Shown here: one piece after another, positions 1 to 8,690 of the stretch
How positions within the stretch are numbered: the first letter of the stretch is position 1
Layout: the number at the start of each line of letters is the position of its first letter
Assembly (NCBI GenBank): GCA_023957235.1
Contig: JAMLHI010000003.1
Coordinates: 186,001-250,000 of the forward strand
Source: Chitinophagales bacterium
GTDB taxonomy: Bacteria > Bacteroidota > Bacteroidia > Chitinophagales > JADIYW01
Reading direction: 5' to 3'
Length of the DNA stretch: 64,000 nucleotides
Notes under the pieces: generated by a model
Database searches by the model: none
The model's input: only the letters and a program-made list of their open reading frames with translations
What the model was told of the DNA's origin: nothing
Position numbers and translations under genes: made by a program

Positions 1-495
1 GTGAAAGAGCTTTTGGAACTATTTCCCAATGCTAAATTTATCTTTATTCATAGAAATCCTTATGAAGTTTTTCATTCTAGCAGACATTTATATCATACGA
101 TGATTAGTAGCCAGTTTTTACAAGATTTTTCAGATGAGGATGTAGATGAAAGAGTTTTTTATAATTTTTCTTCTACAATGAAGAAATATATAGAAGAATA
201 TAATTTGATACCAAAAGGGAACCTGATTGAAGTGAGTTTTGATGAATTGGAAGAGGATCCTTTAGAAACGATGCAGATGATATATTCCAAACTTCAAATT
301 CCTGATTTTAAAATTGCTTTGCCTTTTATGGAAGAATATTTGAATAAAGTGAAGAATTATAAGAAAAATAAATTCCCAGATTTAGATGATTTGTATATTC
401 AGAAAATTAATAAAGATTGGGATTTTGCATTTCAGCATTGGTCTTATGATAAGGTATTAACTAATAATGAGGTATTAGAAAATTATTGGCTCTAA
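1..495 (+). CDS. Sulfotransferase family protein, C-terminal part (5' end outside window)
   Basis: The reading frame is open from the first base, so this is the 3' part of a longer gene and the GTG at base 1 should not be read as a proven start. The visible 164 residues begin with a stretch like the 3'-phosphate (PAPS) binding segment of sulfotransferases, FPNAKFIFIHRNPYEVFHSS, with the usual Arg and Ser. A helical C-terminal part carrying FDELEEDP follows. Family knowledge: these enzymes move sulfuryl groups from PAPS onto sugars, lipids or proteins. The acceptor cannot be told from the sequence. A secreted beta-helix protein lies 70 nt downstream on the same strand, but a functional link is only a guess. 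Confidence 0.75.
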   Translation: MKELLELFPNAKFIFIHRNPYEVFHSSRHLYHTMISSQFLQDFSDEDVDERVFYNFSSTMKKYIEEYNLIPKGNLIEVSFDELEEDPLETMQMIYSKLQIPDFKIALPFMEEYLNKVKNYKKNKFPDLDDLYIQKINKDWDFAFQHWSYDKVLTNNEVLENYWL

Positions 496-565
496 TTTTA
501 ATTTACTTTTTTTAAAATATAATGCTAACTTGAAATTATAGTTGTTCCTTATTTATTTATAAAGA

Positions 566-2476
566 ATGAAAGCATATTTTACTTCCTTAATATTTCTATT
601 CCCATTTTTGGTTTTTGCACAATTTAATATTGAAACCCCTGTCATTAATCAAGGTGAGTTTGCGATTACGGACACTATTTATATGTCTCCAGAAGGAAAT
701 GATGACAATCTAGGGACAATAGATCATCCAGTGAAGACATTCACTAAAGCGATGGAGTTACTTCCATTTGGTCAAGTTGGCGTGAATGGTGGCCATGCTT
801 ATGGATTGGTGAGGTTATTGTCTGGAGTATATGAAAATGTTGGTTCATTTCAACAAACTAGTAGTAAATGGAAAAAGGGAAATACATATAAAAATGTGAG
901 CGTTGAAGGTGTTGGAGATGTTACCATTGGCGGTTCGAGTAGTGAGTTTATGAATCAGCATGTTTTAGTATTGAAGGGTAGCCATATTTTTGTAAAAAAC
1001 ATTAAAATTAGATTCGCTTCAGGAATAGGGCTTTTAATTAGCAATTCTGAACAACCAAAGAATAACCCTCAAAACAATGTGCTAATTGAGAATGTAACTG
1101 TAGATAGTGTTTCTAGTTTTAGTATACTAATGGTGGGTGTTAAGAATATTTTAGTGAACAATGCCATTTCTGAATATGCAGGTCGTCCAGGTAATGAACA
1201 TCTGAATACTGGGTGCAGTTGGCCCAGTGGAATAAAATTTTTAGAGTGTAATAATGCTACAATATCCAATTCAAGAATTGCTTATACGAGAGGGGAAGGA
1301 TTGAATTTTCAGAATTCAAAATACGGACAAGCCTATGATAATATTTCACACGATAACTCTGGAGCTAATTTTTATAATGACAACTCTTCAAGACTGACTG
1401 TTCATCACAATTATATATACAATAGTCCTGAGCTAGGAGAAACTTTCTGGCGAATATGTCCAGCCTCAGAAGGTAAAACGATGTCATCAAGTGCATTTTT
1501 ATTGGCTAATGAAGGTTCGTGTGGAGAAGGATATATTGCATCTTATGAAAATTGCAGTTTGAAATGCTCTAATCCTATTGATGGTGATAAATATATTTCT
1601 CATGTGGACAGTGTGTATATCTATGATAATATCATACAGAACTGCGGTAGAGCATTTAGCTTTTGGGACGGTTCCACTACTAAGAATCTCCTTCAAGGAA
1701 ATGATGTCAATTGTATAAGGAATGTTTTTATTTTTAATAATACGGTTGTCGGAATACTAGGGAATCCTGACATTGTAAATTCTTCGCTAGTGAACTTTGC
1801 ATTTCCAGATTATAATGCGATTACAAGAAGGGGATATGCTATCATGTCCAATGTTAGAATCAATAAAAATATCTTTATTTATGACAGTGAAGTATATAAT
1901 CGTTCCAAAGCGGTAATATTTTCAAAGAATGAATTTCATCCAGGACCCCTGGATTTTAAATTCAATGAAAATATTTGGAATCAAAGTCATGCTTTTTTAG
2001 GCACTAATGATAAAGTGATTGATTCACTCAATACGAATATTCCCTCTCTCAAAAATTCTTTATCACCAATTGATCCATGTGATCATCCTGATTTGACTTT
2101 CAGAACTGAGAAAGAATTTGATTTTTTAGTGAATGATTATATCTATAATGAAAGAATTGGAAGCCTGACTAATGTCGGCGCAATTGAAAAAAGAGCTGAA
2201 TGTGATCTTACTACTAGTGTTCAAGATAATTTTACAAATACTATATCTGTCTTCCCCAATCCTTGTAAATCTTGTGGTAAAATCACTATTAATACTCCAG
2301 ATTATCTTCAAAACGTGAAATTTAGAATTTATGACTATTCAGGGCAACTCACAAGTGAAGGTGTTCTCAATAATAATGAGTTGAATGTAAATGGTCTAAG
2401 TCAAGGCATCTATTTTTTATATTTAGATTTACCCAAAAATAGTATTCAATTCAGCAAATTTTTGATTTTAGAGTAG
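566..2476 (+). CDS. Secreted right-handed beta-helix protein with T9SS sorting domain
   Basis: A 636-residue protein with a clear signal peptide (residues 1-18, ending VFAQ). After it comes the YMSPEGNDDNLGTIDHPVKT entry motif common in parallel beta-helix (pectate-lyase-like) proteins. The middle, about residues 90-470, has repeated short segments such as NVLIENVTV, NATISNSRI and LTVHHNYIYN, typical of beta-helix coils. The last ~80 residues (SVFPNPCKSCGK to the end) form a type A T9SS sorting domain, so the protein should cross the outer membrane and be attached to or released from the cell surface. The substrate is not recognisable; polysaccharide binding or cleavage is the usual role of this fold. 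The gene stands alone and ends at a hairpin near 2524. Confidence 0.85.
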   Translation: MKAYFTSLIFLFPFLVFAQFNIETPVINQGEFAITDTIYMSPEGNDDNLGTIDHPVKTFTKAMELLPFGQVGVNGGHAYGLVRLLSGVYENVGSFQQTSSKWKKGNTYKNVSVEGVGDVTIGGSSSEFMNQHVLVLKGSHIFVKNIKIRFASGIGLLISNSEQPKNNPQNNVLIENVTVDSVSSFSILMVGVKNILVNNAISEYAGRPGNEHLNTGCSWPSGIKFLECNNATISNSRIAYTRGEGLNFQNSKYGQAYDNISHDNSGANFYNDNSSRLTVHHNYIYNSPELGETFWRICPASEGKTMSSSAFLLANEGSCGEGYIASYENCSLKCSNPIDGDKYISHVDSVYIYDNIIQNCGRAFSFWDGSTTKNLLQGNDVNCIRNVFIFNNTVVGILGNPDIVNSSLVNFAFPDYNAITRRGYAIMSNVRINKNIFIYDSEVYNRSKAVIFSKNEFHPGPLDFKFNENIWNQSHAFLGTNDKVIDSLNTNIPSLKNSLSPIDPCDHPDLTFRTEKEFDFLVNDYIYNERIGSLTNVGAIEKRAECDLTTSVQDNFTNTISVFPNPCKSCGKITINTPDYLQNVKFRIYDYSGQLTSEGVLNNNELNVNGLSQGIYFLYLDLPKNSIQFSKFLILE

Positions 2477-2523
2477 AAATTCCAATCGTAGTCATTCAAA
2501 AAAGTTAGATAGGACTTGTTCTC

Positions 2524-2550
2524 AAATTGCCTTAAAGCAATTTTATTTTT
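2524..2550 (+). terminator. Hairpin between convergent genes, probable terminator
   Basis: A 7-bp perfect stem (AAATTGC / GCAATTT, 2524-2530 and 2537-2543) with a 6-nt loop is followed by TATTTTT on the plus strand. It lies 47 nt past the beta-helix gene and overlaps the stop codon of the convergent dehydrogenase gene, so it could serve the plus-strand gene. Confidence 0.45.
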
Positions 2551-3464
2551 GCTAATAGAACTGTAGCTAACTTGATTTTGCTTTCTATCGTCCAACCAGC
2601 AATATGGGGTGTAGCAACTACATTTTCTTTGGATAAGAGTTGCTTGTAAATATCAGTCGATACTTTTTGCCCTTTTGTCCAAGGTTCATCTTCATATACA
2701 TCAATACCCAAACCTTTTATTTTTTGACTTTCCAATGCTTCAATAATAGAAACCGTATCCAATACTTCTCCTCGGCAGGTATGAATGATATAAGGAGATT
2801 TTTTTAGAGAAGATAGAAATTGATGGTTGATGAAATGGAAATTTTCTTTTGAAAATGGAATATGCAGACTGATAACATCTGCTTTTTCAGCTATTTCTTC
2901 CAAACTGGATTCCTGTACAAATTCATTGCTATAATGGGTGAGATATTTATCATAAGCAAGTACTTTTACATCAAAACCTCTTAATTTTTTTGCAAAAGCC
3001 TTTCCCGTATGACCCAGCCCGATGATTCCTACTGTTTTATTATCTAATTCTTCTCCACGATTCTCTTCACGTAACCAGATTCCTTGCTGAACTTCATGAT
3101 TTGCTTTTGAAATTTTATTCATAAGATTCAATAATAATCCTAAAGCATGTTCCCCTACAGCATTACAATTGCCTTCTGGCGAACTGAGTACTTTTATTCC
3201 TTTGCTTTCTGCATAATCCACATCTATATTTTCTAAACCAGAGCCTACTCTCCCTATAAATTTTAATCGAATAGCTTGGTTAATAATTTCACTGCTGACT
3301 TGTGTATAGGTGGTGACAATTAATCCTTCATATCCTTCAATAATTGATAATAATTCAGATTCAGAAGGTTCTGGATGATGATGTACAATATATCCCATTG
3401 CAGATAATTCACTAGGTATAATATCGTGTACTTCCTTGGCAGTGATTAGAACTTGAGCAGCCAT
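2532..3464 (-). CDS. D-2-hydroxyacid dehydrogenase (phosphoglycerate dehydrogenase-like, short form)
   Basis: A 310-residue NAD-dependent dehydrogenase of the SerA/D-2-hydroxyacid family. The Rossmann motif GLGHTG is at residues 149-154. The C-terminal half keeps the catalytic set: Arg in HTCRGE, Glu in YEDEPW and His in TPHIAGWT. There is no ACT or other regulatory domain, so it is the short type rather than full-length SerA. It could make 3-phosphohydroxypyruvate for serine synthesis or act on another 2-hydroxyacid; the sequence does not decide. Its ATG shares one base with the rsmA stop (TAATG), so the two genes are translationally coupled. Confidence 0.8.
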   Translation of the reverse strand: MAAQVLITAKEVHDIIPSELSAMGYIVHHHPEPSESELLSIIEGYEGLIVTTYTQVSSEIINQAIRLKFIGRVGSGLENIDVDYAESKGIKVLSSPEGNCNAVGEHALGLLLNLMNKISKANHEVQQGIWLREENRGEELDNKTVGIIGLGHTGKAFAKKLRGFDVKVLAYDKYLTHYSNEFVQESSLEEIAEKADVISLHIPFSKENFHFINHQFLSSLKKSPYIIHTCRGEVLDTVSIIEALESQKIKGLGIDVYEDEPWTKGQKVSTDIYKQLLSKENVVATPHIAGWTIESKIKLATVLLAKIKLL

Positions 3465-4237
3465 TATTGTAAATTTTCAATTCTGTTTGTCAATTCTACA
3501 AAATCTTCAACGGAAAGTTGCTCTGCTCTTTTTTGAAAAATATCTTCTTTCAAAATTTCAGGTGGAGCAACCTGGCTTAATGCATTTCTAAGCATTTTTC
3601 TTCTTTGATTGAAGCCTGCTTTGACTACCTTAACGAATAATGGATAATTGACTTGTAATGGATTTTCTTTTCTAGTTAAAATCAAAACAGAAGACATTAC
3701 TTTGGGTGGAGGATTAAATGCTCCTGGAGGTATATCAAAAGCAATTTTTGCATCATAGTACAATTGTGTCAATACACTGAGTATCCCATATTCTTTATTG
3801 CTATGAGGTGCTGCAATACGAACTGCTACTTCCTTTTGAAACATGCCTATCATATTGGGAATTTTTTCTCTGTATTCAAGGATTTTAAAAATAATTTGGG
3901 AACTGATATTATATGGGAAATTGCCAACTATTGTAGCGGAGGGAAATAATATTTCCTCAAGAGGTACTTTTAGAAAATCTTTATGAATAATCTTATTTTG
4001 CAATTCGGTGAAATGGATGTGCAAATATTCTACACATCTTTCATCTACTTCTATACAATTCAAAATATCAATAAATTCAGGTATTAGAGCACTAGTAAGA
4101 GCTCCAGTGCCAGGTCCAATTTCAATTAGTTTTTCAGCATGATGAAGTGATTTTATGATCTCTACTGTCCGTTGAACTACAGTTTTATCTTTTAAAAAAT
4201 GTTGTCCATAGTTTTTATTCGGTTGTACCCTCTGCAT
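3464..4237 (-). CDS. rsmA: 16S rRNA (adenine-N6,N6)-dimethyltransferase RsmA/KsgA
   Basis: A 257-residue, full-length member of the KsgA/RsmA family. It dimethylates two adjacent adenines near the 3' end of 16S rRNA in late 30S assembly, using S-adenosylmethionine. Visible motifs are the N-terminal NYGQHFLKD segment, the SAM motif EIGPGTG (residues 39-45), the acidic ribose-binding IEVDE (62-66) and the target-base motif NFPY (106-109). The RRKMLRNAL segment near the C-terminus is typical. It is the first gene of a two-gene minus-strand unit with the dehydrogenase. Its -7 element abuts that of the divergent pepA gene. Confidence 0.95.
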   Translation of the reverse strand: MQRVQPNKNYGQHFLKDKTVVQRTVEIIKSLHHAEKLIEIGPGTGALTSALIPEFIDILNCIEVDERCVEYLHIHFTELQNKIIHKDFLKVPLEEILFPSATIVGNFPYNISSQIIFKILEYREKIPNMIGMFQKEVAVRIAAPHSNKEYGILSVLTQLYYDAKIAFDIPPGAFNPPPKVMSSVLILTRKENPLQVNYPLFVKVVKAGFNQRRKMLRNALSQVAPPEILKEDIFQKRAEQLSVEDFVELTNRIENLQ

Positions 4238-4252
4238 TTTTCTATATCTTTG
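4223..4252 (+). promoter_or_regulatory. Promoter of pepA-pdxA
   Basis: TTG (4223-4225), a 19-nt spacer and TATCTTTG (4245-4252) match the Bacteroidota -33/-7 pattern. The ATG of pepA is 37 nt further on. The -33 part lies inside the start of the divergent rsmA gene. Confidence 0.6.
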
Positions 4253-4253
4253 A

Positions 4254-4261
4254 CAAATTTA
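4254..4261 (-). promoter_or_regulatory. -7 element of rsmA
   Basis: Read on the minus strand the sequence is TAAATTTG, a perfect TAnnTTTG match, 16 nt before the rsmA ATG. No convincing -33 TTG is seen. It is separated by one base from the plus-strand -7 element of pepA. Confidence 0.45.
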
Positions 4262-4289
4262 TTTATTATAAATCAGTTAAAGGAAAGAA

Positions 4290-5723
4290 ATGGCATCTAT
4301 ATACAAAACAAACTCATTATCTCATACCGTTTTATTAATTGATGGCAATCATTTTGAAAGTAGCCAACTTATCAGTCCAAGAATCATTGAAATATTAAAA
4401 AAGAAATCTAAAAAAGATTTTAAAGTATTTGGAATTATAGATGAACATGGAAATGATATTATTGTAGCCCCTTTTGTTTCGAAAGAAAATAGGTCTGCTG
4501 CTACTTTATTAGAAGATGTAAGAACTTTGGGAAGTGTTGCTCAAAAAGTCTCAGTAGCTGTTCAATTAGAAACAATTTCCGTTGCCTCTGAATTATCTTC
4601 TGAATTGAATTTCGCTTTTTTGGAAGGATTTGCATTGACTAATTATTCGTTTTCTAAGTATAAGTCAAACTCTTCTCCTCAGTTGAAAGATATTTATGTT
4701 CAGGAGAATATGTTGAATGACCAAGCTATCAGTACACTTAATCATATTGTAAAGAGTGTATTTTATGCTAGAGATATTGTCAATGAACCACTTTCAGGAT
4801 TGAATGCAAAATCTTTAAGCGGATCTGCTAAATCATTTTCCGAAAATGTTGGTATTCAATATCAAGAGCTGGGAATAGATACCATTCGCTCCTTAAAAAT
4901 GGGAGGTATTTTAGGAGTCAACAAAGGAAGTCTCAATGACCCGACATTTACAGTGTTGGAGTGGAAACCTGAGAATGCAGTGAATACAAACCCTATAGTT
5001 CTTGTGGGTAAAGGTGTCGTATATGATTCTGGAGGGTATTCTATCAAAGTTGGGGATGGGATGAAGACAATGAAGTGTGATATGGGAGGTGCAGCAGCAG
5101 TGTTTGGTTCCATTTATTTGGCAGCATTAGAAAAATTGCCTTTGCATATAATTACTATTGTTCCTGCTGTCGAGAATATGATCAATGAGAAAGCTATAGT
5201 GCCAGGAGATATATTGACTATCTCAGATGGTACTACAGTCGAAGTCTTAAATACTGATGCTGAGGGTAGATTAATTTTGTCAGATGCGCTAGTGTATGCC
5301 AGACAATTTAATCCAGAATTTGTTTTTGATTTCGCTACACTTACAGGTGCTGCGATGAGAGCATTGGGCTCAGAAGGAGCAGCGTTTATGGGTACAGCCT
5401 CTCAAGAAATAAAAGATTTAGTACAAGCTGCTGCTTATTATTCTCATGAAAGAGTATCAGAAATGCCATTATGGGAAGAATATGCTGAACAATTGAAGTC
5501 AGATATTGCAGATATTAGTAACTTAGGCGGACCATTGGCCGGTGCCATTACTGCAGGAAAGTTTTTAGAACATTTTACTAAATACCCTTGGTTGCATTTT
5601 GACATCGCAGCTACTGCTTTTTTAAGTCATTCATCATCATATAGATTAGCAGGTGGAACAGGAACAGGAATTAGATTAATGTTAGAGTTTTTTAAAAGAT
5701 ATATTGCAAATGTCCAGAAGTGA
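4290..5723 (+). CDS. pepA: Leucyl aminopeptidase, M17 family
   Basis: A 477-residue cytosolic metallo-aminopeptidase of the M17 family, which removes N-terminal residues from peptides with two metal ions. The N-terminal ~160 residues form the variable domain. The catalytic domain shows GKGVVYDSGGYSIK (residues 240-253, with metal ligand Asp246 and Lys253), the MKCDMGGAAAV segment and the family signature NTDAEGR (321-327, with Asp323, Glu325 and the catalytic Arg327). All key residues are present. The gene is followed by pdxA with a 14-nt overlap, so the two are probably co-transcribed from the promoter at 4223-4252. Exact substrate preference is unknown. Confidence 0.92.
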   Translation: MASIYKTNSLSHTVLLIDGNHFESSQLISPRIIEILKKKSKKDFKVFGIIDEHGNDIIVAPFVSKENRSAATLLEDVRTLGSVAQKVSVAVQLETISVASELSSELNFAFLEGFALTNYSFSKYKSNSSPQLKDIYVQENMLNDQAISTLNHIVKSVFYARDIVNEPLSGLNAKSLSGSAKSFSENVGIQYQELGIDTIRSLKMGGILGVNKGSLNDPTFTVLEWKPENAVNTNPIVLVGKGVVYDSGGYSIKVGDGMKTMKCDMGGAAAVFGSIYLAALEKLPLHIITIVPAVENMINEKAIVPGDILTISDGTTVEVLNTDAEGRLILSDALVYARQFNPEFVFDFATLTGAAMRALGSEGAAFMGTASQEIKDLVQAAAYYSHERVSEMPLWEEYAEQLKSDIADISNLGGPLAGAITAGKFLEHFTKYPWLHFDIAATAFLSHSSSYRLAGGTGTGIRLMLEFFKRYIANVQK

Positions 5724-6774
5724 GAGATTAAAAGTTGGAATTAGTATAGGAGATATTGCTGGGGTAGGTCCAGAAATTATTATCAAAACTTTTACAGATG
5801 AAAGGCTGTATAAGATGTTCACGCCTATACTCTTTGCTCATTCTAAAGTGATTTCTCAGTATAGAAAAATACTTAATATTGAGAAGATTCAATATGGTTC
5901 GATTAAAAGTATGGAATTTGCTAGTCCTAATAGTTTGAATATTATTAATGCTTGGGAAGAGGATATTCAATTCACTCCTGGAAGACCCAATAAAGAGACA
6001 GGTCGATTGGCATTGCTTTCATTGGAAGCAGCATCCAATGCCTTAAATAATGGAGAAATTGATATACTAGTGACTGCTCCAATTAATAAAAATTTTATAC
6101 ACAGTGAAGATTTTCCTTTTTCTGGCCATACCCCGTACTTGCAACAGAAATTTGGAGCTGAAGATGTGCTGATGTTTATGGTCAGTGAAAATATTCGTGT
6201 AGGATTAGTGACTGAACATGTCGCTATTAAGGATATTCATACTCACATTACTCAAGAGAATATTTTAAGTAAAATTCTTCTGATGAATCAGTCTTTGATT
6301 AAAGATTATGGAATTGACCGACCCAAAATTGCAGTGCTAGGTCTGAATCCTCACGCTGGTGATAAGGGCTTAATAGGATCAGAAGAGTTAGAAGCTATAC
6401 TGCCAGCGATAAGAACAGCTAAGGAACAAGATGTATTAGCTTTTGGACCTTATCCTGCTGATGGATTTTTTGGCCATAGTCAGTATCAGAGCTTTGATGG
6501 GATACTTGCTATGTATCACGATCAAGGATTGATTCCTTTCAAATCTTTATGCGTGGGAAATGGTACTAATTATACTGCAGGTCTTAATATTGTAAGAACT
6601 TCCCCAGATCATGGAACTGCAGAAAATATAGCAGGTAAAAATTTGGCGGATGAAGCTTCTTTCAGGGAAGCTATTTTCTGTGCATTAGATATTTACAATA
6701 ATAGAGTTGGGTACGAAGAACGAAATGCTAACCCTCTTGAAAAAAGAGCAAATCTCAAAGACGAAGACAGATAA
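5710..6774 (+). CDS. pdxA: 4-hydroxythreonine-4-phosphate dehydrogenase PdxA
   Basis: An NAD-dependent enzyme of pyridoxal phosphate (vitamin B6) synthesis by the DXP-dependent route. It oxidises 4-phosphohydroxythreonine, and the product then decarboxylates. The family pattern is intact: GDIAGVGPE at the N-terminus, a metal-binding His in SGHTPYLQQKFG, His in LNPHAGDKGLIG and His in AMYHDQGLIPFK. I chose the ATG at 5710 over the TTG at 5704 because it gives the normal start just before RLKVGISIGD. The gene overlaps pepA by 14 nt. Its stop is only 4 nt from the stop of the convergent nadE, with no terminator between them. Confidence 0.93.
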   Translation: MSRSERLKVGISIGDIAGVGPEIIIKTFTDERLYKMFTPILFAHSKVISQYRKILNIEKIQYGSIKSMEFASPNSLNIINAWEEDIQFTPGRPNKETGRLALLSLEAASNALNNGEIDILVTAPINKNFIHSEDFPFSGHTPYLQQKFGAEDVLMFMVSENIRVGLVTEHVAIKDIHTHITQENILSKILLMNQSLIKDYGIDRPKIAVLGLNPHAGDKGLIGSEELEAILPAIRTAKEQDVLAFGPYPADGFFGHSQYQSFDGILAMYHDQGLIPFKSLCVGNGTNYTAGLNIVRTSPDHGTAENIAGKNLADEASFREAIFCALDIYNNRVGYEERNANPLEKRANLKDEDR

Positions 6775-6778
6775 TTGA

Positions 6779-8380
6779 TTATATGCCTTTATTTACTAAA
6801 GGAATTTTTCTATCTGAACCAAATGCGCGAGAAGAGACCTTGATTGATGGTGCAGATTGATATCTTTTAAATTCAGCATTTTGAACAAGTTTGAATATCC
6901 TAGCCACTAAATCTTTGTCATATCCTTGTTCGACTATCTCGTGGAGACTTTTATTTTGCTCGATATGTAGATATAAAATGCTATCTAAAATAGAATAGTC
7001 AGGTAGTGAATCACTGTCCTTTTGATCTGGGCGTAATTCTGCCGATGGTGCTTTAGTGATAATATTTAGAGGAATCATCTCTTTGTCTCTATTGATATAT
7101 TTGCAAAGCTCATATACTTGAGTTTTATACAAATCACCAATCAATCCAATAGCACCACACAAATCTCCATATAAGGTGCCATATCCAACAGCAGACTCGC
7201 TTTTATTGGAAGTGTTAAGTAGTATGTATCCAAACTTGTTAGAAAAAGCCATCAAATATACTCCTCGAATGCGCGCTTGAAGGTTTTCTTCAGTTACATT
7301 GGAAGGTAAACCAGCAAAGTGTGGTGTAAGGGTTTCTTCAAAGGTATTGAAAGCAGATTGTATAGGAACGATGATATGAGGAGAACCTAAATTTTTAACC
7401 AATGCCAATGAGTCATCAATAGAATGTTGACTGGAATATTGAGACGGCATCAATACTGAAAGAACATTTTCACTTCCTAGTGCTTCTGCTGCCAATGCCA
7501 ATACCAAAGCTGAGTCAATTCCTCCTGATAGACCTAATACAGCTTTTTTAAACCCTGATTTTTCAAAAAAATCTTTTATTGCTGATAAAAGTGCTTGATG
7601 GATAAAAGAGATTTGATTGGAACTGATATTACTTTCTTTGATGATAGATTTTTCAATATTTTCAGTTTCAATCATACAAAAATCTTCTTTAAAGTAGGAC
7701 ATCTCATTGATAATCTGACCTTTTGAGTTGCAAATAAATGAGCCTCCTTTCAATACTAATTGACCTTGTGTGCCAGTAGCATTGCAATGTATGATAGGTA
7801 TTTGGTATTGTTGAGCATGATTTAATATCCTTTTTTGTTGCATATCTATCAAATCATGAGCATAAGGAGTAGATGTTAGTTGAATGATTAAGTCGATTTC
7901 TGACTTTTTGATTTTGCTGTCAATATTTTGGACATTACCTATTTGAATAGCAATTTTTTGCCCTTGAAATTGAATGATATTAAAATTTTCTCCTAACTCA
8001 AAATAACGATTATCTTCATTATTATCATCGTTTAATAAATAATTTTTTTGAATAATCTGAATTTCTCCTTGTGATATAAAAAATGCAGCATTGTATAGAT
8101 GGAATTTTTGATGGATATTCTTCCGGTAAATACCGCCAATGATAATAGAAATTTTATTGTTAGTATATTTTACTATTTGATTGATGATGTCTGTGGAAGA
8201 ATCAGTAAAGGAAGAATAAAATAATAAATCTTGAGCAGGATAGGAGCATGTTGACATCTCAGGAAATACGATTAAATCAACCTTTGATAAGATAGCTTGA
8301 TCTATAGCTTGAATGATTTTATAGTAGTTCCCTTGAAAATCTCCTATTGTATAATTCTGTTGTGCTATTGCAATTTTCAT
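6779..8380 (-). CDS. nadE: NAD+ synthase NadE with degenerate glutaminase domain
   Basis: A 533-residue two-domain protein of the last step of NAD synthesis (amidation of nicotinate adenine dinucleotide). Residues 1-~245 are a nitrilase-type glutaminase domain; residues ~265-533 are the ATP pyrophosphatase synthetase domain with an intact P-loop, SGGIDS (285-290). In the glutaminase domain the triad Glu (Glu41 in FPE) and a candidate Lys (Lys112) remain. The nucleophile motif, normally ICED, reads IGN (Ile147-Gly148-Asn149), so the catalytic Cys is absent, and the downstream segment is shortened. Inference: glutamine cannot be hydrolysed here, and the enzyme uses free ammonia or another ammonia source. 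The synthetase assignment is firm. Confidence 0.9.
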   Translation of the reverse strand: MKIAIAQQNYTIGDFQGNYYKIIQAIDQAILSKVDLIVFPEMSTCSYPAQDLLFYSSFTDSSTDIINQIVKYTNNKISIIIGGIYRKNIHQKFHLYNAAFFISQGEIQIIQKNYLLNDDNNEDNRYFELGENFNIIQFQGQKIAIQIGNVQNIDSKIKKSEIDLIIQLTSTPYAHDLIDMQQKRILNHAQQYQIPIIHCNATGTQGQLVLKGGSFICNSKGQIINEMSYFKEDFCMIETENIEKSIIKESNISSNQISFIHQALLSAIKDFFEKSGFKKAVLGLSGGIDSALVLALAAEALGSENVLSVLMPSQYSSQHSIDDSLALVKNLGSPHIIVPIQSAFNTFEETLTPHFAGLPSNVTEENLQARIRGVYLMAFSNKFGYILLNTSNKSESAVGYGTLYGDLCGAIGLIGDLYKTQVYELCKYINRDKEMIPLNIITKAPSAELRPDQKDSDSLPDYSILDSILYLHIEQNKSLHEIVEQGYDKDLVARIFKLVQNAEFKRYQSAPSIKVSSRAFGSDRKIPLVNKGI

Positions 8381-8617
8381 AAGATTGAAGATACATCAAT
8401 TCTTTTTTTTCATTGCATGGTATAGTTTTTTTGTTTGAATAACAATAGAGTTCTCTACCTTATTACAATTTATTTTAGAAATCATTTTTCATCTTTTTGA
8501 ACTTTGAGAATGTACCTAATATTTGGTATTCTCCTACCTAATTTTAGTAAACAAAACTTATTTCGTTTAGCACTTTGTCTTAATTATCTAGTTTTCTTAA
8601 AAAATTAATTGGAGATG

Positions 8618-8649
8618 TTGAATTTAGTGTTGATGAATATTTACATTTG
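8618..8649 (+). promoter_or_regulatory. Promoter of porin-imelysin-di-haem cluster
   Basis: TTG (8618-8620), a 21-nt spacer and TACATTTG (8642-8649) fit the Bacteroidota promoter pattern, leaving a 41-nt leader before the ATG at 8691. Confidence 0.55.
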
Positions 8650-8674
8650 GGCAGCTTATTTAGACTAATTAAAA

Positions 8675-8689
8675 ACAATTTTCAATTGT
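8675..8689. promoter_or_regulatory. Perfect inverted repeat ACAATT-TTC-AATTGT, possible operator
   Basis: A 6-bp palindrome with a 3-nt centre lies downstream of the predicted promoter and next to the porin start codon. It could be a repressor site or a small RNA hairpin over the start. It does not match a known regulator site well enough to name one. Confidence 0.25.
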
Positions 8690-8690
8690 G

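Larger units (their letters stand above)
8381..8690 (+). other. 310-nt intergenic region before the porin gene
   Basis: AT-rich gap between the divergent nadE and porin genes. It holds a plausible plus-strand promoter (8618-8649) and a perfect inverted repeat just before the porin start (8675-8689). No credible reading frame or RNA gene is seen; a 17-codon frame at 8615 has no support. No clear minus-strand -7 element for nadE was found. Confidence 0.5.

Noticed and set aside
8615..8668. Short frame of 17 codons in the porin upstream gap
   Set aside because: It overlaps the predicted promoter and has no sign of selection; chance frame in AT-rich DNA.
8675..8689. Inverted repeat considered as a Fur box
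   Set aside because: It is too short and does not match the Fur consensus; no regulator is named.
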